From: Rhodoferax sp.
GTDB lineage: Bacteria; Pseudomonadota; Gammaproteobacteria; Burkholderiales; Burkholderiaceae_C
Assembly: GCA_018882485.1 (NCBI GenBank)
Contig: VERU01000119.1
Span: forward strand, 1-7,351
DNA length: 7,351 nt
Reading direction: 5' to 3'
Shown here: positions 1 to 5,116 of the stretch, one piece after another
Position numbering within the stretch: the stretch's first letter is position 1
Layout of the letters: every line of letters starts with the position of its first letter
Notes under the pieces: generated by a model
Database searches by the model: none
What the model was told of the DNA's origin: nothing
What the model saw: the letters and a program-made list of their open reading frames with translations, nothing else
Translations under genes and position numbers: made by a program

Positions 1-435
1 GGCCAGATCCATGCGACCGTTCATTACCAGTTCGGACAGGGTCGTGCCATAGTTCTCGTTCAGGTAGGGGACGATGCCCGGGTGCCGGTCGCGCAGCGTA
101 CGCAGCAGGGGCAGGGCCAGGGAGGCCGCCATGGTGCCCGGTGCCAGGCCGATGGACACCGACCCCGACAGGCCCAGGCTGGTGGCCCGCATGTCCACCA
201 TGGCCTGGTCGCACTGGCGCAGGATCAGCTGCGCATGCCGGTACAGGACCTTGCCCGCCTCGGTGGGGATGACGCCGCGCTTGGTGCGAAGCAGCAGTTG
301 CTGGCGGACCTCGCCCTCCAGCGTGGCCAGTTGCTGGCTGATGGCGGGCTGGGCGATGTGCAGCAGATCGGCCGCCTGCGTGAGGCTGCCGACGTCGACC
401 ACTTTGACAAAATACTTCAGACGCCGGAGATTCAT
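1..435 (-). CDS. LysR-family transcriptional regulator, Nac-like (partial, C-terminus beyond window)
   Basis: A DNA-binding regulator whose first 145 residues are visible; the reading frame is still open at the left edge. Residues about 3-60 form the LysR winged helix-turn-helix (start MNLRRLKYFVKVVDVGSLTQ, then AADLLHIAQPAISQQLATLE). From about residue 90 the effector-binding domain begins (GSVSIGLAPG). From memory, the N-terminus and the RTKRGV-PTEAGK-LY stretch match the nitrogen assimilation control protein Nac of enteric bacteria very closely, more so than a generic LysR protein. Nac-type proteins couple nitrogen status to catabolic genes; whether this one does so is inference. ATG at 435 is chosen because Nac proteins begin exactly at MN-RRLKYF. 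An in-frame ATG at 456 would add seven residues. No Shine-Dalgarno sequence precedes 435, which fits a leaderless mRNA. The gene is divergent from the aminotransferase operon, so control of that operon and of itself is likely. Confidence 0.93.
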   Translation of the reverse strand, partial: MNLRRLKYFVKVVDVGSLTQAADLLHIAQPAISQQLATLEGEVRQQLLLRTKRGVIPTEAGKVLYRHAQLILRQCDQAMVDMRATSLGLSGSVSIGLAPGTMAASLALPLLRTLRDRHPGIVPYLNENYGTTLSELVMNGRMDLA

Positions 436-443
436 GGACGCAG

Positions 444-472
444 ATTGTCCATCCATAAGCGTTTCATATCAA
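444..472 (-). promoter_or_regulatory. Candidate sigma70 promoter of the Nac-like regulator
   Basis: On the minus strand, TTGATA (472-467) matches the -35 consensus at five of six positions. GACAAT (449-444) matches the -10 consensus at four of six. The spacer is exactly 17 bp. Transcription should start about 7-9 nt past the -10 box, at about 437-435, which is the start codon of the regulator itself. The mRNA would then be leaderless or nearly so, and this agrees with the absence of any ribosome binding site. The boxes are read directly from sequence; promoter activity is inferred. Confidence 0.5.
455..469. promoter_or_regulatory. Candidate Nac-type operator (ATA-N9-TAT)
   Basis: The site reads ATA AGCGTT TCATAT on the plus strand: a perfect ATA-N9-TAT dyad, which also satisfies the LysR T-N11-A rule. 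The Nac consensus as I know it is ATA-N6-TnGTAT, and this site departs from it at one base (A for G). It sits about 20 bp upstream of the regulator's start codon and overlaps the last -35 bases and the spacer of its predicted promoter. A bound protein there would repress the regulator gene. Autorepression is known for enteric Nac; here it is inferred. The same site could affect the divergent aminotransferase operon. Confidence 0.5.
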
Positions 473-595
473 GGCAGACCAAAGTCATCTTGGCGTTTCC
501 CGTCACGGCGATCTAAGTTATCGGCCACCGTGCAGGTCGGGACGCCGTCCCTCACCGGCACGCGAACCCGCCCTCCCAATTTTGCAGACCGCTTC

Positions 596-1804
596 ATGAC
601 CCAGCCCACCTTCGCCGCCCGAATCCGTCGCATCAAGCCCTCTCCCAGCACTGCGGCCGCCGACCGCGCCAACGAATTGCGCCGCCAGGGCAAGTCCATC
701 GTGAACCTGGTGGTGGGCGAGCCGGACTTCGACACCCCCGCCCACATCCGGGAGGCGGCAGTCAACGCCCTGGGCAAGGGCGCCACCCGTTACACCCTGA
801 TGGCCGGTACGGTGGAAGTGCGCCAGGCCATCGTCGCCAAGCTCGAGCGCGAGAACCATCTGCGCTATGGCCTGGACGAAGTCATCGTGACCAGCGGCGC
901 CAAGAGCGCAATCTACAGCGCCTTCGCCATCACCATCGAGGAAGGCGACGAGGTCCTCATCCCCGCGCCCTACTGGGTCTCCTACCCCGACATGGTGCTG
1001 GCCTGCGACGGCAGACCGGTCACACTGCCCTGCCCCGAGGAAAGCGGCTTCAAGCTCACCCCGGCGCAGCTGGAGTCGGCCATCACCCGGCGCACCCGCT
1101 GGCTCCTGATCAACTCGCCCAGCAACCCCACCGGCGCCAGCTACACCGCCGAGGAATACGAGGGCCTGGCCGCGGTACTGGACCGCCATCCGCACGTGCA
1201 GGTGATGACGGACGACATCTACGAGCACATTCGCTTCGACGGCCAACGCACCGTCCACCTGCTGGAAGTGGCGCCGCGCCTGCGCGACCGCACCCTGGTG
1301 ATCAACGGCGTGTCCAAGACCTATGCCATGACCGGCTGGCGCATCGGCTACATCGCCGGCCCGCGCCCCTACATCCAGGCGCTGGACACGCTGCTATCCC
1401 AGTCCACCGGCAGTTGCTGCCATGTCAGCCAGGTTGCCTCGGCGGCGGCAATGAACGGCGACCAGTCCTTCGTGATCGAGAGCGTCGCCATCTATAAGCA
1501 GCGCCGTGACCGCACCGTGGAAGCCCTCGGCAAGATCCCCGGCCTCAGCGTGACACCACCTCCGGGCGCCTTCTACCTCTACGTGAACTGCGGCGGGCTG
1601 ATCGGCCGCAAGACCGTCGACGGCAAGTTGCTGGCCACCGACGGCGACGTGGTGATGCACCTGCTGGAGAGCGAAGGAGTGGCGGTCGTGGCCGGCACGG
1701 CCTACGGCCTGTCGCCCTTTTTCCGCATGTCGATCGCCACCTCGCTGGAGACGCTCGAAGAAGGCTGCAAGCGCATCGCCCGTGCGGTCTCGGCGCTCGT
1801 CTGA
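596..1804 (+). CDS. PLP-dependent class I/II aminotransferase (aspartate aminotransferase-like, 402 aa)
   Basis: A fold-type I, PLP-dependent transaminase of the subgroup I-gamma aspartate/aromatic type, cytosolic, moving an amino group from an amino acid to a 2-oxo acid. Landmarks are NLVVGEPDFDTP (37-48), APYWVSY (124-130, Tyr126 and Trp127), SPSNPTG (174-180, Asn177), TDDIYE (205-210, Asp206 and Tyr209 for the cofactor ring), SKTYAMTGWRIGY (240-252, Schiff-base Lys241 and phosphate-binding Arg249) and FFRMS (375-379, Arg377 for the substrate carboxylate). The 402-residue length is normal. ATG at 596 is chosen because the family homology begins right there; the upstream open frame overlaps the regulator and its control region. 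No clear Shine-Dalgarno sequence is visible. The segment before Lys275-region homologues usually reads like STSNP but here is STGSCCHVSQ (270-279), which may tune specificity. It is the first gene of the idonate operon. The true substrate is unknown; aspartate is only the family default. Confidence 0.93.
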   Translation: MTQPTFAARIRRIKPSPSTAAADRANELRRQGKSIVNLVVGEPDFDTPAHIREAAVNALGKGATRYTLMAGTVEVRQAIVAKLERENHLRYGLDEVIVTSGAKSAIYSAFAITIEEGDEVLIPAPYWVSYPDMVLACDGRPVTLPCPEESGFKLTPAQLESAITRRTRWLLINSPSNPTGASYTAEEYEGLAAVLDRHPHVQVMTDDIYEHIRFDGQRTVHLLEVAPRLRDRTLVINGVSKTYAMTGWRIGYIAGPRPYIQALDTLLSQSTGSCCHVSQVASAAAMNGDQSFVIESVAIYKQRRDRTVEALGKIPGLSVTPPPGAFYLYVNCGGLIGRKTVDGKLLATDGDVVMHLLESEGVAVVAGTAYGLSPFFRMSIATSLETLEEGCKRIARAVSALV

Positions 1805-1817
1805 AGCGGATGCCGTC

Positions 1818-2318
1818 GTGAACAAGCTGGTGGTCATGGGCGTCGCGGGCAGCGGCAAATCGGTCCTCGCAAGGTACCTGGCTGAACGCCTAGGCTGCGA
1901 GATGGTCGAAGGGGACGATTTCCACCTGCCCGCCAGCCAGGAGAAGATGCGCAACGGCATTCCCCTGGAGGACGCCGACCGGGAACCCTGGCTGAGCGCC
2001 GTCGGCGAGCACATGGCCTCCCGTGCAGGCGACATCGTCGTCTCCTGCTCCGCCCTGAAACGCAAATACCGTGAGCAACTGCGTTCGCACGTTCCTGAGC
2101 TGCGCTTCGTCTACCTGGAGATTGACGTCCAGACCGCCGCCCAGCGGGTGAGCGCGCGCTCGGGCCACCTGTTTCCGCGCAGCCTGGTCACCTCCCAGTT
2201 CACCGCCCTCGAATCTCCCGAGGGCGAGGCGGGGGTCCTGACCCTCTCCGCCCTCCTCTCCACCGCGTCCCAGGTCGACGCCGCCGTCCGCTGGGTAGTG
2301 CAGCCGGCTGCCGCCTGA
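1818..2318 (+). CDS. gntK: Gluconokinase (GntK/IdnK family, 166 aa)
   Basis: Phosphorylates D-gluconate with ATP to 6-phosphogluconate in the cytoplasm. The P-loop GVAGSGKS lies at residues 8-15. It is followed by the family signature EGDDFH (31-36), the EKMRNGIPLEDADREPWL segment (42-59), the CSALKRKYRE block, and ARSGHLFPRSLVTSQFTALESP, which matches the GntK/IdnK lid and C-terminal motifs. The length of 166 residues is typical. The GTG at 1818 is chosen as start: it places the P-loop at the usual distance from the N-terminus, lies 13 bp after the aminotransferase stop, and has a purine-rich AAGCGGA about 7 nt upstream. The earlier in-frame GTG at 1782 would overlap the preceding gene and add an uncharacteristic arginine-rich tail. 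With idnO and idnD downstream it acts as the last step of idonate use. GntK and IdnK paralogues cannot be told apart here. Confidence 0.93.
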   Translation: MNKLVVMGVAGSGKSVLARYLAERLGCEMVEGDDFHLPASQEKMRNGIPLEDADREPWLSAVGEHMASRAGDIVVSCSALKRKYREQLRSHVPELRFVYLEIDVQTAAQRVSARSGHLFPRSLVTSQFTALESPEGEAGVLTLSALLSTASQVDAAVRWVVQPAAA

Positions 2319-2336
2319 CACTCAGACACTTGATTC

Positions 2337-3104
2337 ATGAACGTCCTCACATCTTTCAGCCTCGCCAACCGCCGTGCCCTCATCACCGGCTCGAGCGCGG
2401 GCATCGGCTTCGCCCTGGCCCGTGGCCTGGCCCAGGCCGGCGCCACCGTCATCCTCAATGGCCGCCGCGCCGACAAGCTGGCTGAATGCGCCGCCACCCT
2501 GCGCGCTGAGGGCCTGACGGTAGAGGCCGAGGTCTTCGACGTGACCTCGCGCGAGGCCACGCGCATCGGCGTCGCCGCCATCGAGCAGCGCGGCGCGATC
2601 GACATCCTGATCAACAACGCCGGCATGCAACGACGCGGGCCGCTGGAGCACTACGCCGAATCCGACTGGAACGAGCTGATGCGGACCAACCTGGACAGCG
2701 TCTTTCACGCGAGCCAGGCGGTGGCCCAGTTCATGATCCCGCGCGGCCGGGGCAAGATCATCAACATCTGCTCGGTGCAGAGCGAGCTGGGCCGGCCCGG
2801 CATCGCGCCCTACTCCGCCAGCAAGGGCGCAGTGAAAATGCTGACCAAAGGCATGGCCATCGATTGGGGCCCGCACGGCCTGCAGGTCAACGGCCTGGGC
2901 CCTGGCTACTTCAAGACCGAGTTGAATCAAGCGCTGGTGGACAACCCCGACTTCAGCAAGTGGCTGATCGGCCGCACCCCCTCGCGCCGCTGGGGCGATG
3001 TCGAGGACCTGGTGGGCGGCGCCATCTTCCTGGCCAGCGACGCCTCGCGCTTCGTCAACGGCCACATCCTCTACATCGACGGCGGCGTGACCGCCACGCT
3101 CTGA
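2337..3104 (+). CDS. idnO: Gluconate 5-dehydrogenase (5-ketogluconate reductase), SDR family
   Basis: A classical short-chain dehydrogenase that interconverts 5-keto-D-gluconate and D-gluconate; in idonate catabolism it runs as the reductase. The nucleotide-binding TGSSAGIG is at residues 17-24. NGRR (41-44) after the second strand supplies arginines that suggest NADP(H). NNAG lies at 93-96. The catalytic tetrad is Asn118, Ser146, Tyr159 and Lys163 (YSASK). The strings INNAGMQRR, INICSVQSELGR, SASKGAVKMLTKGMAI, QVNGLGPGYFKTEL, RWGDVEDLVGGAIFLAS and FVNGHILYIDGG follow E. coli IdnO closely, which separates it from general FabG-like reductases. The 255-residue length is normal. The ATG at 2337 lies 18 bp after gntK; no strong Shine-Dalgarno sequence is seen, so translation may depend on coupling to gntK. 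Confidence 0.94.
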   Translation: MNVLTSFSLANRRALITGSSAGIGFALARGLAQAGATVILNGRRADKLAECAATLRAEGLTVEAEVFDVTSREATRIGVAAIEQRGAIDILINNAGMQRRGPLEHYAESDWNELMRTNLDSVFHASQAVAQFMIPRGRGKIINICSVQSELGRPGIAPYSASKGAVKMLTKGMAIDWGPHGLQVNGLGPGYFKTELNQALVDNPDFSKWLIGRTPSRRWGDVEDLVGGAIFLASDASRFVNGHILYIDGGVTATL

Positions 3105-3122
3105 CCTGCTGCGAGACATCCC

Positions 3123-4157
3123 ATGGAAGCCCTGATCATCCACGCCCCCGGCGACCTGCGTATCGAGACGTACGAAACCCCGCCTGTCGGCCCGAGCCAG
3201 CTCCGGGTCAAGGTCAGCGTCGGCGGCATCTGCGGTTCGGACCTGCACTATTTTCACCACGGCGGTTTCGGTACCGTCCGAATCCAGGAGCCCATGGTGC
3301 TGGGCCACGAGGTCGCGGGCACCGTCACCGCGACCGGTGAGGGCGCCAGCGGCTTCAAGGCCGGCGACCGGATCGCCATCAGCCCAAGCCGCCCCTGCGG
3401 AACCTGCCGCTACTGCCAGGAAGGCCTGCAGAACCACTGCCTGGACATGCGCTACTACGGCAGCGCCATGCGCAACCCTCATGTGCAGGGCGCCTTCCGC
3501 CAGGAACTGGTGATCGAAAGCTGGCAGGCTCACAAGCTGGCCGACCATGTGAGCGATGAAGAAGGGGCGATGGTCGAGCCCCTGTCGGTGGCACTGCATG
3601 CGGTGCGACGTGCCGGCGCTCTCATGGGCAAGCGGGTGCTGGTCACCGGCTGCGGCCCGATCGGGGCACTGGCCGTCGTAGCGGCGCGCCGCGCCGGCGC
3701 GCGCGAGGTCGTGGCGACCGACATGGGCGACTTCGCCCTGCGCAAGGCGCTGCAAGTGGGCGCTGACCAGGTGATCAACGTGGCCGCGGACCCGCAGGCC
3801 CTTCAGGCCTTCAACGCCGGGAAGGGCCATTTCGACGTGCTGTTCGAATGCAGCGGCAGCGAGAAGGCGTTGTGCGGCGCGCTCGAAGCCCTGCGTCCGC
3901 GCGGCATCATCGTGCAGGTCGGCCTGGGCGGCGAGATGACGCTGCCGGTCAACACCATCGCCGCCAAGGAGCTGGAACTGCGTGGCACCTTCCGCTTCCA
4001 CGAGGAATTCGCCATTGGCGTGGACCTCCTGAACAAAGGCCTGGTCGATCTCAGGCCGCTGATCTCGGCCTCTCTCCCCTACCGCGACGCCACCCGTGCC
4101 TTCAAGCTGGCCTCCGACCGATCGCAGGCGATGAAGGTACTCCTCAACTTCAGCTGA
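3123..4157 (+). CDS. idnD: L-idonate 5-dehydrogenase, zinc-dependent MDR family
   Basis: A medium-chain, zinc-dependent dehydrogenase that oxidises L-idonate to 5-keto-D-gluconate, the entry step for the pathway. The catalytic zinc site is Cys37 (GGICGSDLHY), His62-Glu63 (GHE) and Glu152 (VEPLSVALHA). The structural zinc site is Cys92, Cys95, Cys98 and Cys106. The Rossmann fold has GCGPIG at 176-181, and Asp200 at the end of the second strand favours NAD. Strings shared with E. coli IdnD include PMVLGHEV, PCG-C-YC, DMR-YGSAM, PHV-G-F and GTFRFHEEF, which favour idonate dehydrogenase over sorbitol, xylitol or threonine dehydrogenase. The 344 residues match the usual length. The gene starts 18 bp after idnO and is the last of the four-gene operon. 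No clear intrinsic terminator with a T-run follows. Confidence 0.92.
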   Translation: MEALIIHAPGDLRIETYETPPVGPSQLRVKVSVGGICGSDLHYFHHGGFGTVRIQEPMVLGHEVAGTVTATGEGASGFKAGDRIAISPSRPCGTCRYCQEGLQNHCLDMRYYGSAMRNPHVQGAFRQELVIESWQAHKLADHVSDEEGAMVEPLSVALHAVRRAGALMGKRVLVTGCGPIGALAVVAARRAGAREVVATDMGDFALRKALQVGADQVINVAADPQALQAFNAGKGHFDVLFECSGSEKALCGALEALRPRGIIVQVGLGGEMTLPVNTIAAKELELRGTFRFHEEFAIGVDLLNKGLVDLRPLISASLPYRDATRAFKLASDRSQAMKVLLNFS

Positions 4158-4383
4158 GTGAGTCGCCCCGGGTTTTCAGGAAGCTGACGGTCTCAGGCCG
4201 AGAGGCGGTCCTGCGCTGGTGGACAAGTTGCCGCCGGATTTGCCGCAGCGCCAGCCGGGGGATCGACCCGATGGACTCAAGCTGCCGGATACGTTCGAAT
4301 CCTCAAAGGTCTTGCAGACAGCCCTTCTCCCCATCCCGCGCCGGCAGAATACATGGCCCGAGACCTCTTCGCACCACCGAGCC
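4158..4383. other. Non-coding gap between idnD and the AllA-like gene
   Basis: This 226-bp stretch separates the idonate operon from the next plus-strand gene. No frame in it shows recognisable homology. An in-frame GTG at 4219 would extend the downstream protein by 55 residues of low-complexity, non-family sequence, so I treat the stretch as untranslated. It holds a weak sigma54-like match (4217-4232) and a near-palindrome (4287-4302), both described separately. No T-rich terminator is seen. The gap is long enough for the downstream gene to have its own promoter. Confidence 0.6.
4217..4232 (+). promoter_or_regulatory. Weak sigma54-like -24/-12 element
   Basis: The stretch reads TGG TGGA CAAG TTGC C. 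It keeps the essential GG-N10-GC spacing (GG at 4218-4219, GC at 4230-4231) and the TGG and TTGC cores of the TGGCACG-N4-TTGC consensus, but the CACG part is not matched. Transcription would begin near 4243, about 140 bp before the AllA-like start. Sigma54 control would suit a nitrogen gene, but such matches occur by chance in GC-rich DNA. Confidence 0.2.
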
Positions 4384-5037
4384 ATGATCTTCGATTACCT
4401 CAACCCCCTGATTCCCGCCGGCCTGCCGCAAGTCCGCATGCCCGTGGTGGCGGCCACGCCGCACCTGCTTCAGGGCTACGGCCGGCTGGTGGACGATCCG
4501 CAGGCCTGTGCTGTGGAAATCGTACGCTGGCCGGCCCAGGGCTGGCGGCCGGTGGACGAGGACACGGGTGATGAGGCGGGCACCACGCAGGGGGTGTTCG
4601 TCAGCGAGTGGCAGGGCGATGTGCTGTACGGCAGCAACGAGGCGGTGGGCGGGCACTATGTACTGGCCTATGCGCAGCCGCCCGAGGCGGCAGACACCAC
4701 GCACCGGCGACCGCCACAACGGATGATGCTTTGGCACGCCAACTACCACCCCGATGGCGGCCAGCTCTTCTTTCCGCTGGACCGGCAACCCTTCATGGTG
4801 CCGCTGGCCCTACCCGGTGACGACGTCCGGCCGGAGCACTTCGTCTGCTTCTGGTTTGACGGCAGCCAGGGCCTCTATATCCATCCCAACATCTGGCATG
4901 AGGGCGTCTTCACCCTGCAAGGGCGGCAGCGCTTCCACGACCGCCAGGGCGCGGTGCATGCCCGGGTGTCGATCGATTTCGCACGCGAGTTCAACTGCCT
5001 GCTGGCGGCCAACATTCCCGCGGGCGTGCCCGGCTGA
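4384..5037 (+). CDS. Ureidoglycolate lyase (AllA)-like protein, 217 aa
   Basis: Probably a cupin-fold enzyme of the ureidoglycolate lyase family, whose founding member splits ureidoglycolate into glyoxylate and urea in allantoin breakdown. The visible family-like parts are GYGRLVDDP near residue 31, the TGDEAGTTQGVFVSEWQGD stretch (61-79), HANYHPDGGQLFFPL (118-132), PFMVPLALPGDD (136-147) and YIHPNIWHEGVF (165-176); the last corresponds to the YHRNVWHHPLF region of E. coli AllA. His118, His122, His167, His172 and Glu173 are candidate active-site or metal-binding residues. At 217 residues it is clearly longer than E. coli AllA (about 160), with extra sequence at the N-terminus and around residues 95-112, so the exact substrate may differ. 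No other allantoin gene is in the window. ATG at 4384 is chosen because homology starts soon after; no strong ribosome site is seen. Family assignment is from remembered motifs only. Confidence 0.68.
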   Translation: MIFDYLNPLIPAGLPQVRMPVVAATPHLLQGYGRLVDDPQACAVEIVRWPAQGWRPVDEDTGDEAGTTQGVFVSEWQGDVLYGSNEAVGGHYVLAYAQPPEAADTTHRRPPQRMMLWHANYHPDGGQLFFPLDRQPFMVPLALPGDDVRPEHFVCFWFDGSQGLYIHPNIWHEGVFTLQGRQRFHDRQGAVHARVSIDFAREFNCLLAANIPAGVPG

Positions 5038-5046
5038 CCAGCCGGG
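5029..5046. terminator. Hairpin across the AllA-like gene's stop codon
   Basis: CCCGGCT (5029-5035) pairs perfectly with AGCCGGG (5040-5046) around a GACC loop, and the structure includes the TGA stop of the AllA-like gene. It is GC-rich and has no following T-run, so it is not a textbook intrinsic terminator. It may slow polymerase or protect the 3' end. The position at a convergent gene end supports a termination role, which is inferred. Confidence 0.35.
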
Positions 5047-5077
5047 GCCGGTCCGCCCGAACGGCGCGGGCGAGGCG

Positions 5078-5116
5078 TCAGGCCGGCGTGGCCTGAGCCA
5101 CCGGCACGCCGGTGGC
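5078..5116. terminator. Two back-to-back perfect hairpins at the gabT 3' end
   Basis: Hairpin one has arms TCAGGCC (5078-5084) and GGCCTGA (5090-5096) with a 5-nt loop, and it begins exactly at the gabT stop codon. Hairpin two follows with no gap: arms GCCACCGGC (5097-5105) and GCCGGTGGC (5108-5116) around AC. An alternative stem is also possible between CCGGCGTG (5083-5090) and CACGCCGG (5105-5112). The structures encode the last dozen residues of GabT, a tail beyond the usual E. coli C-terminus. There is no T-tract. A bidirectional termination or mRNA-stability role is inferred from position. Confidence 0.4.

Larger units (their letters stand above)
436..595. promoter_or_regulatory. Divergent control region, regulator / aminotransferase operon
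   Basis: This 160-bp stretch lies between the divergent start codons. Its left part is AT-richer than its surroundings and holds the regulator's promoter and the ATA-N9-TAT site. Its middle holds the short dyad CGAT-N7-ATCG (509-523). I see only a poor plus-strand promoter candidate, TTGGCG (490-495) with TAAGTT (514-519) at 18 bp. A promoter that poor would fit a gene needing an activator such as the divergent LysR protein. The shared layout is the classic one for a LysR regulator and its target; direct control is inferred. Confidence 0.55.

Noticed and set aside
432..467. An 11-codon upstream frame (MKRLWMDNLRP) whose stop overlaps the regulator's ATG.
   Set aside because: It has no ribosome site, and most of it lies upstream of the predicted transcription start, so it would not be in the mRNA. 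The overlap is probably chance.
490..519. TTGGCG-18-TAAGTT as a promoter for the aminotransferase operon.
   Set aside because: The -10 match is only about three of six and the spacer is long. It is mentioned as a weak candidate but is not good enough to annotate.
74..595. N-terminal extension of the aminotransferase frame by 174 residues.
   Set aside because: It runs antisense through the LysR gene and the control region, has arginine- and serine-rich shadow composition, and the normal family N-terminus lies at 596.
518..1258. A 246-codon minus-strand open frame opposite the aminotransferase.
   Set aside because: It is a shadow with low-complexity Gly, Val and Asp-rich sequence, fully covered by a confident gene.
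2322..4001. A 559-codon open frame on the minus strand opposite idnO and idnD.
   Set aside because: Its frame mirrors the GC-biased codons of two strongly identified genes. The product is rich in Ala, Gly, His and Gln with no recognisable motif, as expected for an antisense shadow.
4219..4383. Upstream GTG start extending the AllA-like protein by 55 residues.
   Set aside because: The extra residues look non-conserved and the GTG has no ribosome site; family-like sequence begins shortly after ATG 4384.
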